Assembly: GCF_950295315.1 (NCBI RefSeq)
Contig: NC_080170.1
Location: 92,240,054-92,304,053 of the forward strand
Direction: 5' to 3'
From: Erinaceus europaeus
Taxonomy: Eukaryota > Chordata > Mammalia > Eulipotyphla > Erinaceidae
Length of the DNA: 64,000 nt
The translations under genes were made by a program, and so were the position numbers. The notes below the pieces were generated by a model that did no database searches, was not told the DNA's origin, and saw only the letters and a list, made by a program, of their open reading frames with translations. Within the stretch, counting starts at the first letter, position 1; every line of letters starts with the position of its first letter. Below, piece after piece: positions 22,171 through 34,642 of the stretch.

Positions 22171-22454
22171 AAAAATAAAATAAAAATATATTTATTTGAT
22201 TTTAAAAACTTGAGACTTATTTAATTAATATCAGTTAATTAAAAGTCTTCAACTTTTTAAAATTTTACATGGGAAATACAAGTGGAAGAGAGAGAGTCAC
22301 AGCATCACTCTAGCATAGGCCATTTTAGGATCATATTTGGAAATCTTTTGCTTTTATGTCCAAAGTTCTAGCCATTATGCCATGTACTGGAATGTGGTGT
22401 TCTAAAAAAATTTAGTCAGATTGAAAAAATAACGGTTTCTTCAATTTTTTTTTA
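22171..22454. other. Old repeat debris and AT-rich DNA
   Basis: 22260-22385 has the look of a decayed antisense SINE (AGTGGAAGAGAGAGAGTCAC, ATTATGCCATGTACTG). The assignment is weak. Confidence 0.35.
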
Positions 22455-22655
22455 TTCAGTTCATTATTTTTTTTTCTTTTTGATTAAGACAAAGAGCAAC
22501 AGAGAAGGGAGGGGGGAGATAAAGTCAGACACCTATCGAATTGCTTCACTACTGGGGAAGTGTCTCCCATGCAGGTGGGGATCAGGGCCTGAAGCAGGGT
22601 TCTTGAACATGGTCATGTGTGAGCTAAACCAGGTGTACCACTGCCCAGCCCCCTC
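22455..22655 (-). mobile_element. tRNA-derived SINE, antisense
   Basis: GACAAAGAGCAACAGAGAAG, GTCTCCCATGCAGGTGGGGA, CAGGTGTACCACTGCCCAGC. This is the complement of the short variant at 21951. Confidence 0.85.
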
Positions 22656-22673
22656 ATTTAAAATCTTAAAAGA

Positions 22674-22812
22674 GTGCTGAGGAAGTATCTTAGCAGGTAG
22701 AACATAGAGTTTGTATGTGTGAGACCTCAGGTTTGATTCCTGGCACCATATTTGCTGGAGTGGTGCTCTAGTCTATCTCACTCATTAAATAAACCTTTAA
22801 AAATATTAAGAA
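22674..22812 (+). mobile_element. tRNA-derived SINE, sense (old short type)
   Basis: AGTGCTGAGGAAGTATCTTA, CCTCAGGTTTGATTCCTGGC, TCACTCATTAAATAAACC. It has the same design as 56975 and 61778. Confidence 0.72.
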
Positions 22813-24315
22813 AAGAACATGAATCTCCTGTTTTTCCTCTACATGTTATTGCCATTTGTCAGTTTGGATAAATTGTCACTACTCTCTAGTACAGAATCTG
22901 TTGAGAACACTGAAAACTTTAGTTTAGAGAGAACACAATGCCTGGGCTATCTCTGTCCCCACAAGAGATAAGATCTGACCATATTTAGGGCAAAGTATTG
23001 GCTGTGCATTAAAGGTCTATTTCCACTTTGTAGAACTATCTGTAGAATAGCCTCTCCTGACAATTTTAACCTGCTCCTTTAACATTTCCTTCCATCTCTG
23101 CACCTTCATATTCTATTAACATGAGGAGTCTCACACTAGAAATTGAAATAAATGAGGTAAGTAAGTGGATGTTTTGTAGTTTCTTTTTTTTGCATGAATC
23201 AGATATTTACATAATTCTGTATTTAGTTTAATGCTATTCACTTTTCTCACAATATCCATCTTTATGCTTGACTTGTGGTTTAGTTTACATTAAAACTAAA
23301 AATACCACCCTTCATTCCACTTAGACTTATTTATCTTTTATTTTTTTCTTAGACTAACTACCATCACTTTTTATTGTCTCTTTTGATGTCCACTCAAATA
23401 AAAAGAAATATTCTCCTTTACATAAACCCAACCAATTCACTACTCTGATTATTTGCTTGACTTTTGTTATTTATCAGTTTTAAGTTTGCTTAAGTTCAAT
23501 TATTGAAATAATTCAAATTTCTGCATGATACCACAAAGAGATAAAGATTCTGAACTTTAGTCTTTTGCAGGAAGAAAAAAAAAGCTTTATTTTTTAATTC
23601 TGTACTGAGTGAAACTGGGGATTTTATTCTGCCCTCTCCTTCCCTTCCCCTATTCTCATGGTCTTTCCTGTAACCATAGGAAAAAGATGAGGGTTTAACC
23701 CCTGAAAACTGGATTCTACCAATTATCGGTAATTCTACCCTATTTCTGAAAGCTAGAAGAAGCTACTGAGAGGGGGAGAGGTGAGGGATGATTTCCTGAC
23801 ATTGTCCTATGAACCCAGTCTCAGGTTCCAATTACTGGCTTTTGGGAGTTTAACTTCTGAACATTTTATTTTGCTTCTTTCTGATCTATCAGTATTTCTA
23901 AAGATATCTTTTCACCTCTTTGTATTTATCTGATTTTGACAAATATATGTACATTCTCTGAAAACATCTGAACAAGCACTTCTTTTTTAACTCTTTTAGA
24001 CATCATTTCACCTAAAAGTGATGGTTGAATTGTGGTTATTTCGATCCTGCTCAGGACCTTCCAGATTCTTGAGATACCTCATCGTGTGTGATTACTCAGA
24101 ATCAATACTGAGCTATAATATTGCCTTCAGTTTTTTGGTGTCACAGAAAACTTATCCCTCATATAAACTAGCAAGCACATATTATTGATAGAGGTTAGAT
24201 ACTACTGTGTATGTGCAATGTTGAAACTACATAGAGTCAAAATTATACTTGAAAACAACCTCTGACATATCAACATAGTACAGAACAGACGCTTTAAAAT
24301 ATATATATATATAAT
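22813..24315. other. Unique non-coding DNA
   Basis: AT-rich with no gene signature. Some A/G and pyrimidine stretches (23570-23660). Confidence 0.5.
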
Positions 24316-25990
24316 TTTTGTTAGTGATTTAATAATGATTGACAATATTGTAGGAAAAGAGGGGTACAATTCCATATAATTCCCACCACCAGAGTTCTGT
24401 ATCCCAACCTTTCCATAGGAAGTTTTCCTATTATTTATCCCTCTGGTAATATGAATCAAAGATGTTTATGGGGTACAAAAGGTGGGAGATCTGGCTTCTG
24501 TAATTGCTTCTCCACTGGACATGCTCTTCCTAATGGAGATGACCAGTGGTAGTGGAAAGAGGTCTAAGCCCATCATATCTATGTGGGAATCCTAGAATTC
24601 CTGACTAGAGCCCTGGATGATGGGATGGCCTAGTAATGATCAAGAGATCCATCATTGAAGTAGGCCAGTCTCTTGCCCGTATCCATCTTTTTTAGTCCTT
24701 ACATTATCTGACAAAGGTGATAGAGGAATGACTTTACTAATGTTTTATTGAGCCCAACAGCTAACTTGCAGGTGGGCTAGAAGTATTGTCTTGGAAGATG
24801 GTGTCAGAGCTGAGGATAGGACTAGAAAGCTGAATAAGGGCAGAGAAAAGTCCCCAAATATGTGAAAAGTATATAAATACCACTAACTATCAGCCCCATC
24901 AATCTGATCTTGGGCCCATGTCTATTCATATTTAGTGCAGGAGACTGTATAACCTCTGTTTCCCTGTCAGTCTGAGCAGGCACTCCATGGTCATAGATAG
25001 GAATGTTCTAGGCTGCACTCACTGTTCGACCAGTCTTCCTGGAGTGGCAGAGTATGTTGCCCCAAGCTCCCTCTGTAGAGTGGGGCAATTTCTATCACTG
25101 TTGTTGTACATTGAGGGCAATGTCCTATAGAGGCCCGTAAGAGAGAAGTCCCCAAATATGTGAAAAGTATATAAATACCACTAACTATCAGCCCCATCAA
25201 TCTGATCTTGGGTCCATGTCTATTCATATTTAGTGCAGGAGACTGTATAAGCTCTGTTTCCCTGTCAGTCTGAGCAGGCACTCCATGGTCATAGATAGGA
25301 ATGTTCTAGGCTGCACTCACTGTTCGACCAGTCTTCCTGGAGTGGCAGAGTATGTTGCCCCAAGCTCCCTCTGTAGAGTGGGGCAATTTCTATCACTGTT
25401 GTTGTACATTGAGGGCAATGTCCTATAGAGGCCCATAAGAGAGAAGTCCCCAAATATGTGAAAAGTATATAAATACCACTAACTATCAGCCCCATCAATC
25501 TGATCTTGGGCCCATGTCTATTCATATTTAGTGCAGGAGACTGTATATCCTCTGTTTCCCTGTCAGTCTGAGCAGGCACTCCATGGTCATAGATAGGACT
25601 GTTCTAGGCTGCACTCACTGTTCGACCAGTCTTCCTGGAGTGGCAGAGTATGTTGCCCCAAGCTCCCTCTGTAAAGTGGGGCAATTTCTATCACTGTTGT
25701 TGTACATTGAGGGCAATGTCCGATAGAGGCCCATAAGAGGGTTTATGATGTTGTTCCTGATGGACATGACCAGTGATGGTGGAGAGTGGGATCTAATAGA
25801 GGTCTGGGAAAATCATATCTGTATGGGAATCCAAGGACTAACTAACTAGAGCCCCGGATGATGGAATGTCCTCTTAGTGACCAAAAAGGCCATCATTAAT
25901 GTGTGCCAATCTCTTGCCCTTATTCAGCTTTTGTATTCTTTACTTTATTGATAGGGTTGGACTTATAGTGATTGAGGAAAGTGAAATAGG
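24316..25990 (-). mobile_element. L1 3'UTR, antisense, containing a tandem array
   Basis: From GGGGTACAATTCCATATAAT (the L1 3' end in reverse) through GGTGGGAGATCTGGCTTCTG to TCTTGCCCGTATCCATCTT. The order of blocks matches 26085-27100. Within it, 24845-25738 is triplicated (separate entry), and the L1 sequence resumes at 25739 with a second copy of the ATGACCAGTGATGGTGG block. Confidence 0.8.
24845..25738. repeat. 298-bp tandem array, three nearly identical copies
   Basis: GTCCCCAAATATGTGAAAAG begins at about 24850, 25148 and 25446, an exact 298-base period. Units differ at only a handful of sites (for example GGGCCC/GGGTCC and AACCTC/AAGCTC). The same sequence is present once, and much more diverged, at about 26700-26990 and 30640-30940, so this is local amplification of an L1 3'UTR segment. 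The period is not a multiple of three. The twin 96-codon minus-strand frames in it are products of repetition, not genes. Confidence 0.95.
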
Positions 25991-26054
25991 GAATAAGTAA
26001 GGAGAGTATCTAGGTCTAAGTAGAAAATATTTGATTAAGTACCTTATGGTGTCT

Positions 26055-28165
26055 TTTTTAATTTAATTTTTTATTTTAAAAAGGAAATATTGATTAAACC
26101 ATAGGATAAGAGGGTACTACTCCACACAATTCCCACCACCAGAACTCCATATCCCATCCCATCCCCTGATAGCTTTCCTATTCTTTAACACTCTGGGAGT
26201 ATGAAACCAAGGTCATTATGAGATGCAGAAGGTGGAAGGTCTGGCTTCTGTAATTGCTTCCCCACTGAACATGGGCATAGACTGGTTGATCCATACTCCC
26301 AGCCTGTCTTTCACTTTTCCCAGTGGGGAAGGGCTCTAGGGAAGCAGAGCTCCAGGACACATTGGTGCAGTTGTCTGTCCAGGGAAGGCTGGTTGGCATC
26401 ATGCTAGCCTTGGTACCTGGTAGTTGAAGAGAGAGTTAACATACAAAGCCAAACAAATTGTTGACCAATCATGGACCTAAGGTCTGGAATAGTGCATATG
26501 AAGTGTTAGGGGGACCTCCATTTTGTAGATAGCTAGTAGGCATATTTTAGTTATATTCCAAAGGGCCTGTGGCTATACTAGTGTTATTTATTTATTTATT
26601 TATTTAACCTGAGCCTGAAGTCTGATATATGCCGGTGGATCCTAATTATTCTTTGGGGAGGTGATGTCATGGCTGGCAGAAGGACCAGAAAGCTGTATCA
26701 GGGAAGAGAGTAGATCCCAAACATGGAAAGATGTATAAATATTTTTTAATGTAAACCCCATCAGTTTGATGTGATCTGGGGCCCATATTCAGCTTAGGAG
26801 TCTATGTGACCTCTGCATACCCTGTACATCTGGGTGCATATTCTGTGGTCATAGCTGCCCCCATATCAGGACTCATCTTCCTCAGGTGTAGCATAGAGTA
26901 TATTGTCCAGCCTCCCTTTGGAGGATTGTTGATCACCATTGTTGATCTAAGTTGAAGGCAAGGCCAATGGTGGGCCCAAAAAGGGGTCTTTTTTTTGTTC
27001 CTCATAGGAATGACCAGTAACAATGGATAGAGGGATTTATTCGAGGTCTAGGCCCATCATGTCTGTTTGGGAATCTCAGGACTCCCCATATAGGGCCTAT
27101 GGTGTCTTTTTTAGGTCTCTCTACTGCTTGCTGCACTTTTTGAGTCACTGTTGACAACTGCACACTTTTACTTTAAGGTATATATTTTCCCCCTGATTTA
27201 TGGATACATGTACACATACGTCTTATCTCATGGACCCTGGTCTATATCTAGGTTCTGTAACTTTGTTAAGAAATGTGCTGCTCGAAATAGAATTAAGGAG
27301 TTTAAAAATAGTATTTAAGGAAAGATCTCACCTGGGTATTGGAGCTGGATGGCTGACATCCCATGCCTGGTGTCTCTGGACACAGTCCGAAGTGGAACAT
27401 ATAGAGGTGGCACTGGTTCCATTGATTTGGTTGAGATCAGTAGATGCAGTATCAAATGGTATGAATCAAGGAAGCATGAAGGAAAATGAACCCTGCCCCT
27501 GAGGTTCCAGGACTGGGAGAAATACGGGTTTATAGAGAAGGTAGAAGGTTCTTTCCTATCCTAGATTTAAGAAACCAATAGATAATTATTACTATAACTA
27601 ATTTACTTGGGAACTTGATTTACTTAGAAAATCCTATGGTTAAGATTTACTGTACTATAGAAGACCTTCCCATGATTTGTGTCATGTAATGCTTATAGAT
27701 ATTTATCTATCTCTTATATACTGACAAAACTGGTTACACATGGTGTCCTTGGCCTGAGATTGTAGGTGATTTAATACCTCAAAAGAAAATTATTATTAGA
27801 AATGCATTAACAATTTAAATCTAAAGTTAAAATTCAATCAGTTTACTCATTTGAAAACTTAAGTTCTTATACTGAAGAAATTTATACTCAAAACTAAAAT
27901 CTATACATTAAAAATCTCAAGACAATCTATTTTTCCTCTCTCATATTGATCAAGTAGTAATTTATAAGAATATAGATTAATAGGATAATATATTATCACC
28001 ATTCCTGTCTCCAAAGGCCTGTGTCCCTATTCCCAAATCCCTACAGTGGAGCTGAAAATGTACCCCCAACCCACTCCCCCTGAGTTTTTTACTTTGGTGT
28101 AATACTCCAAACTCAGTCAAATTCTGCTTTGCGTTTCCTTTTCTGAAGAACAGATGTTTTTAAAA
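26055..28165 (-). mobile_element. L1 3'UTR, antisense, older copy
   Basis: Starts at the L1 tail (GATTAAACCATAGGATAAGA) and runs through CCACACAATTCCCACCACCA, TCTGGCTTCTGTAATTGC and CCATCAGTTTGATGTGATC to the region next to the ORF2 stop (TTTTTTACTTTGGTGTAATA) near 28090. No ORF2 follows. A short (TTTA)n lies at 26585-26604. Confidence 0.8.
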
Positions 28166-28269
28166 ATATTCATCCTTGCACAGTATCATATACCTATAAA
28201 TATATAATATATACAGTGATGTTCCCTTTTTATTATAGCAAGTACTGACTTTCATTTAAAATCTATTGC

Positions 28270-28725
28270 TCCTGTGCTGAATATGGGCCCCAGATCAAAT
28301 TGATGGGGTTTACAGTTAACAATACTTATATATTTTCCCCATATTTGGAAGCTACTCTCTTCCTTGATCCAGCTTTCTAGTCATTTTTCCAACTATGACA
28401 TCATCTCCCTAGATAATAACCTGGGTCTACCTGCATATTAGATGTCAGAAAGAATCTAGTAAAGCCATGGACCCCTTGGAATATACCTAAAATAGACCTA
28501 ACAGCTTTTTACAAACCCCAAATCTTCATCTGCAATATTTTTGCCTTTAGTTTCATGATTAGTCAACAATTTGTTCTGCTTTATATCTTAACCCTTTTTC
28601 AGCTACAAGGTTCCAGATGATACCATTGTGCCAACCTGACTTCCATGGGCAGAGGACCCCATCATGTGTCCTGGAGCCCCACCTCTTTGCTCTTTTTTTC
28701 TATACAGAGACCTATGATATACTTT
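28270..28725 (+). mobile_element. L1 3'UTR segment, sense
   Basis: GAATATGGGCCCCAGATCAA to GTCCTGGAGCCCCACCTC, the opposite orientation to the L1 immediately to its left. It overlaps in content with 26340-26800, so it is a second copy, not a simple inversion of the first. Confidence 0.75.
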
Positions 28726-28779
28726 TGCCTTAATAATAAAAGGAGGAAAGGAATGATAGTCAATTCTTGAGCAAAATGA

Positions 28780-28950
28780 AAGACAGACTTGGGAAGATGT
28801 ATTTCTTCACTGAGACCTTTTTTTTTTTTTTTTTCCTATGGTGGTATTCTTGGGGGTAGAGGGACAGAACTATGATGGTGGGTATGTTATCCAACTATAC
28901 CCTGTAATGCTAAAACCTTGAAAACCATTATTAAAACACTAGCACAAATG
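28780..28950 (+). mobile_element. Probable L1 3'-end fragment, sense
   Basis: CACTGAGACC, a T run, CCTATGGTGGTATTCTTGGG, then ACTATACCCTGTAATGCTAA and an AACCATTATTAAAACAC end. It resembles an older L1 tail. Assignment is tentative. Confidence 0.4.
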
Positions 28951-29970
28951 TTAACAAAAAGTACATTATATTTATGTAAATTTGAAGTAAGTCCCAAAAT
29001 AACTGGGCTTGGACCATTTAATATGGCCCTGGGAGGAGGAGATGTTCAAAGGTTGGTAAATTGGGGTGAACTCTAGCTATCAATGAACTACAGTTCTACC
29101 TGCAAATCAAAAGGTAGTCAGCCTCAGGGACTAAAATCCCCAACCCCTTTGTGGTGGTCTTTCTCTTTCACCAATAACGAGTAGTTAAGACTATTTGTTT
29201 TAGAGAGGATTGTTGAGGGGCTTTGAAAAAGACTTGGGAAATTTCTAGTCTTTTCTTTTATCCCTTAAATCTAACACCTGACTTTCCCTACAGTCTCCCA
29301 CTTCTGCCTAAATATAAAGTTTAACACTGCTTGGAGAGCAGGAATTGATTTGTGTTAATATACTCCTGTCTCTGATTGCAAGTTCAAATGGTAAGAAAGC
29401 AAATTTTCTCTAGGCAAAAGTTGATTTGACCATGTTTCACTTTCTATGGCACTAAGCAGCAGGTCCTAATTCATATATATATATATATTTGAATACTTGA
29501 AAAAATAATCATTTCTTTTAATGCTCGTATCATGTTCAGTCTAGTAAAGTCATCACACACAGAGAGGTATGTGGAAAATGACATAAGAGATGCACGTCTC
29601 TTATCTCATACTTATTTAAAATAAAGGTGTGTATCTTCTGAATGCTGTAGTAAATCATTATCTACACTATATTCTCAATTCTTTATCTTTTTTACTGTTT
29701 ATTTTTTAGACTTTCAGGCAAAACTTAAAAAAAGTAAACAAATAAAGTTGAGCTCTCTTGCATTAGTGATTATATGAAATAATTTTAAGATCTTGTTTAC
29801 GCTACATATAGTATCTAATAGTCTTATTTCACGTGTCTTCCAAAAAGTTTCAACCAAGGGTTCTAATATTATTTAACAAGAACAATGAGAGTAACTTTTT
29901 TCTTTTTTTTTTTTTAATCAAGGAAATTTTTTTTTTTGAGGAAAAAATAATTATAAAGAACCTCTTCTTC
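28951..29970. other. Unique non-coding DNA
   Basis: No recognised gene. A (TA)n run at 29474-29489 and T runs at 29900-29940. Confidence 0.5.
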
Positions 29971-30624
29971 TGGTCCTTTTCCCAGCCATGACATCATCTC
30001 CCCAGACAATAATAAGGATCCACTTGCATATCAGATTTCAGGCTCAGGAAAAAAAAAAAAACACTAGTATAGTTACAGGCCCTATGAAATATAACTAAAA
30101 TATGCCTACTAGCTATCTAAAAATGGAGGACCCCCAAAAACTTCATCTGCGCTATTCCAGCCTTTTAGGTCCATGATCGGTCAATAATTTGTTTGGCTTT
30201 GTATGTTAACTCTCTTTTCAGCCACCAGGTTCTAGATGCTAGCAAGATGCGATCAGACTTCCCTGGACAGACAACCCCACCAATGTGCCTTGGAGCTCTG
30301 CTTCCCCAGAGCCCTTCCCCACTAGGAAAAAAGAGAGACAGGACAGTAGTATGGATCAACCTGTCAATGCCTATGTTCAGCGGGGAAGCAATTACAGAAG
30401 CCAGACCTTCCACCTTCTGCATAGGTGGAATAGTGCAGATGAAATGTTGGGGATCCTCCATTTTGTAGATAGCTAGTAGGCATATTTTAGTTATATTTCA
30501 AGGGGCCTGTGGCTATACTATATTTTTTTCTTTTTCTTTTTTGCCCCTGAGTCTGAAATCTGACATTCCAGTGGGTCCTAGTTATTGTCTGGGGAGATGA
30601 TGTCATGGCTAGAAAAAGGACCAG
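29971..30624. repeat. Large inverted repeat (arms about 190 nt, spacer about 270 nt)
   Basis: 29971-30158 and 30427-30624 are reverse complements at roughly 85-90% by eye. Landmarks are CATGACATCATCTCCCCAGA versus TCTGGGGAGATGATGTCATG, and TGCCTACTAGCTATCTA versus TAGATAGCTAGTAGGCA. Both arms are L1 3'UTR. Confidence 0.9.
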
Positions 30625-31600
30625 AAAGCCGCATTAGGGAAGAGAGTACCTCCCTAATATGGGAAAGGAGTATAAATATTGTTGATTGTAAACCCCATTG
30701 ATTTGATGTGATCTTGGGCCCATATTCAGCTTAGGAGCCTATGTGACCTCTGCATCCCTCTAGATCTGAACTCACATTCTGTTGTTATGAGTAGGAACAT
30801 TCCATGCTGCCCCAATATTGACCCATCTTCCTCAGGTGTAGCATAGAGTATGTTGTCCATCTTCCCTTCAGAGGATGGATCATTCTCTACCATTGTTGTT
30901 CCAAGTTGAGAGCAAGGCACTATGGGGGCCCACAAAGGGGTCTATTCTGTTGTTCCTGATAGAAATGACTGGGAACAATGGAGAGAGGGATTTATTCAAG
31001 GTCTAGACCCTTCTGTTTGGGAATCCCAGGACTCCTGGATTAGGGCTCCAGCTGATGGATGGACTGGCCTGATAGTGACTCAAGAGTCATTGTTAAAGTA
31101 TGCCAGTCTCTTGCCCTTATTCAGCTTTTGCAGTCCCTGCTTTGATAAGGTTAGCTTTGGCATGAGTGAAAGAACTTTAATAGGGGGGATGGGATGGGAC
31201 ACAGTCTTTTGGTAGTGGGAATGGTGTTTATGTACACTCCTATTAATTTGTAGTCATATAAATCACTATTTAAGTAATATGAGAGGGGGAAAACTGATTG
31301 AATGTCTCAAACTTTTTAAAGCACAGACTGAGTCTATTTAATACATAAGCTGAGTCCAAAGTAGAATTTGGACTAGGTTTTGTGTGTTGCACCAAAGTAA
31401 AAGACAAGAGGGCAGGGGGACTTTCAGGTCCTGATGCAAGATGGTGGAGGAAGACCTAGGCTGGGGGTTGAGAGTGCTCTGCATAAAACTGAGAAATTTT
31501 ACACATATATCATCAACCATTAATCTTTCCAAAAAACATATATTTTTTCAAAAAGAATATTCATCTTTCTAAAAAAAAGAACATGAAGTTGAATCTATTT
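29971..31600. mobile_element. Mosaic of L1 3'UTR pieces in both orientations
   Basis: 29971-30425 is sense (ends ...CCACCTTCTGCA). 30427-31140 is antisense (CCTCCATTTTGTAGATAGCT to GTCTCTTGCCCTTATTCAGC). 31185-31345 is sense again (GGACACAGTCTTTTGGTAGT, as at 3037-3200). 31420-31560 is a sense L1 tail type (GGTCCTGATGCAAGATGGTG). Several insertions, or inversions during integration, are needed to explain this. Confidence 0.75.
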
Positions 31601-31604
31601 TTTT

Positions 31605-32765
31605 TAATTTCTTTATTGAGGGATTAATGTTTTACTATAAATACAGTAGTTTGTATATGCATAGCATTTCTCAGTGTTCCACACAACAATACAATCCCAA
31701 CTAGGTCCTCTGTCATCGTTTTCCAGGACCTGTACTCTCCCCACAACCCACCCTAGAGTCTTTTACTTTGGTGCAAAACACCAACTCCAGTTCAGGTTCC
31801 ACTTGTGTTTTCTCTTCTGACCTTGTTTTTCAACTTCTGCCTGAGAGCAAGATTATCCTATATTCATTCTTCTGTTTCTGACTTATATCACTTAGTATGA
31901 TTTATTCAAGCTCCATCCAAGATGGGCTAAAAATGGTGAAATCACTATGTTTAATAGCTGAGTAGTATTCCATTGTGCATATCTACCACAACTTGCTCAG
32001 CCACTCATCTGTTATTGGACACCTGGGTTGTTTTCAGATTTTGGCTATTACAAATATGCTGTTATGAACATAAGTATACACAGATCTTTTTAGATGGGTG
32101 TGTTGGGTTCCTTAGGATATATCCCCAAGAGAAGAATTGTAGGATCATAGGGTAGGTCCATTTCTAGCTTTCTGAGAGTTCTCTAAGTTTGTTCTCCACA
32201 GAGGCTGGACCAATTTACATTCCCACTATTAGTGCAGGAGGACTCCTTTGACCCCACAACCTCTCCAGCATTTTGTTGCTGCTACTTTTTCTGATGTATG
32301 GCATTCTCACAGGAGTGAAGTGGTATCTCATTGTTGTCTTTATTTGCATTTCTCTGACAATGACTTGGAGCATTTTTTCATGTGTTTCTCAACCTTTTGG
32401 ATCTCTTTTGTGGTGAATATTCTGTTCATGTTCTCCTCCCATTTTTGGAGGGGGTAATTTTTTCCTTGCTGTTGAGTTTGGCAAGCTCTTTATATATCTT
32501 GGTTATTAGCCTCTTGTCTGATGTATGGCATGTAAAGATCTTCTCCCACTCTGTGAGGGGTCTCTTTGTTTGGGTATTGGTTTCTGTTGCTGTGCAGAAG
32601 CTTTTTAATGTAGTTCCATAGGTTTATACTTGATTTAGTCTTCTTTCTAATTGAATTCATTTCATTGAAGATGTCTTTAAAATTTATGCAGAAAAGGAGT
32701 TCTGCCAATATTTTCCTCTAAGTATCTGATATTTTCTGGTCTAACACCAAGTTTTTCCTTTTGAT
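31605..32765 (-). mobile_element. L1, antisense, 3' end of ORF2 plus 3'UTR, old
   Basis: Tail near 31605-31640 (TTTCTTTATTGAGGGATTAA), 3'UTR to about 31850, then decayed ORF2 C-terminus to 32765 (ATCTACCACAACTTGCTCAG, TCAGCCACTCATCTGTTATT, TCTCCTCCCATTTTTGGAGG). Multiple stops and frameshifts on the coding strand. It is the same coding region as 19100-19900 but more diverged. Confidence 0.85.
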
Positions 32766-33080
32766 ATATAGTTCAGCTCTGTGCTCAACTGGCAAAAATC
32801 ATTCATATTGTTACAGATAATATTGAAAATATAACAAAATCTTTCTAAGCCTCTTAAATGATAAATACTGATCTTGCTATACTACTTCACTGAGCTAAAA
32901 ATAAAGATCACACATGAACTGTCATTATTAATTTCTAATTTTCTTAATATATATATATACATATTATATACACAAATCTAATGTGAATTATTACTTTTTA
33001 GTGCTTGTTTCTACAAGAACTGTATTTTGTGCCTGGAGTCTGAACTCCCCATACTCACAGCAGATGGTACAGGGATATAT
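32766..33080. other. Unique AT-rich non-coding DNA
   Basis: Nothing recognised. A short (AT)n at 32948-32960. Confidence 0.5.
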
Positions 33081-33084
33081 ATTT

Positions 33085-33366
33085 CTTCTTATTGTTGTTG
33101 TTCCCTTTTATCACCAGGGTTATTGCTAGGGCTCTGTGCCAGCACTAAGAATCCACTGCTCTCTGTGATCATTTTTTTTTTCTTTTCTTTTTTATTTGAG
33201 AGGACAGAGAGAAATTGGGAGGGGAGAGAAGATAGAGAGGGAGATTGAGACATCTGAAGACCTGCTTCATAACTCGTGAAGTGCCCTGTTGCAGGTGAGT
33301 ATCAGAGGTTCAAACATGGTAATGTGTGTTCTTAACTTGATATGCCATATGCCTCCTGCCCAACCC
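33085..33366 (-). mobile_element. tRNA-derived SINE, antisense (long variant)
   Basis: TATTGCTAGGGCTCTGTGCC, AATCCACTGCTCTCTGTGAT, GAGAGGACAGAGAGAAATTG, GAAGACCTGCTTCATAACTC, CTCCTGCCCAACCCTCC. Confidence 0.8.
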
Positions 33367-34642
33367 TCCTCTCAGGATTTATATATTTTTAAATGTTGTG
33401 CAAAGCTTTTGTCTTATTATAAGAATCAAAGAAAAGGGGCAGAGCCAAGATGGTGACTTGGAGGTAGCGCTTGTGTGAGCTCTGACAACAACTGTTGGAC
33501 AGGGTAGGATACCTAGCTGTCACCAAGACGGCTGAATAAGGGGTCTTAAGTGTAACACTAAGGAAGTGACTATAGCTCAATTTGGGTTAGAAAACAGAGA
33601 AAAAAGAAAGGAAATTTTTTTTTATTATTTCTGAAGGGCACCTCTATCCTCTACCCTATAATCAGACCCTGGGGGCTGGAGAGCTGCTACTAGCAGGCTC
33701 CCCACTGAGCTTTTTACTTTACCGAGATTCCTGGCTCACCAGAGGCGTGATTCCAATCCTTTTCTTTTCAGATTCCCTTTGCTCTTTTTTTTTTTTTTTT
33801 CTTTCTAAATGGTTCAAGCTCAATTGGAGGGACAATAAATATCTGACAAATCAAAGCCTCACCCCACCTGGGAAAGACTACCTGGAGTTTTTTGTTGTTG
33901 TTGTTGTTGTTTTTAACAATTGGCTGTCTTTGCTCAGACTGCCTGAGCCAATCGGGAGCCATCCAAGTGCAGACGACTGTTAGGGTTTTTTATTCTGTTC
34001 CATTTTATTACTATTATATATATGCATGTCTCTTTCCCCCCTCCTTTATGTTGACCAAAATTTACTTTTAGTGTATTTTCCATTGCTAGGTGACTGGGTG
34101 TCCTATCCATTGTGAGAGGAACTTGTTTCACTCTACCTACCTCCTCTATCCACTCTCCCTCTTCTCCCTCCTCCTAGATAATAAAAACAAAGAAACAAAC
34201 AAACAAAAACCCTCTTTTATTTCACTGCTCTTTATTTTCCTTTTCTTTTTTTCCCCCTCATTCTTATATTCTTTTCTTCCTCCCTCCTTTTTCTGCTTTC
34301 TGAATTCACTGATACTCATTTGTGAATTATTTTAGGGTAGAAATCTGACTCTCTTTGTGTGTGTCTCTTCTCTACTTCCCTTTCTCCTCATGTTACCCCT
34401 AGAATTTATAGTGGACAGTAGATTTGCATAACTGTATATTCTTGCTATCCTTTTTTTTTACTGTCTCTTTCTTTTTCATTTGGATTTGGTTGCTACTTTT
34501 TTCTTGGACTGGAGGCATTGTTTGGCTAACTGGTAATAAAAGATAAGGAAGGACATTACATAATGATTAGAGGATCAATCATCCTAGAGGACTGGTTAAA
34601 CTGCTTCAATCCTTGCTTTAGTTACTATTGTAATTTCCTAGG

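Noticed and set aside
24991..25579. Two identical 96-codon minus-strand frames, apparent gene pair
   Set aside because: They are two units of the 298-bp tandem repeat in an L1 3'UTR. The period is not a multiple of three and the third unit lacks the frame.
24845..25738. CRISPR-like array
   Set aside because: Whole units are repeated head to tail without unique spacers, and the context is a mammalian L1.
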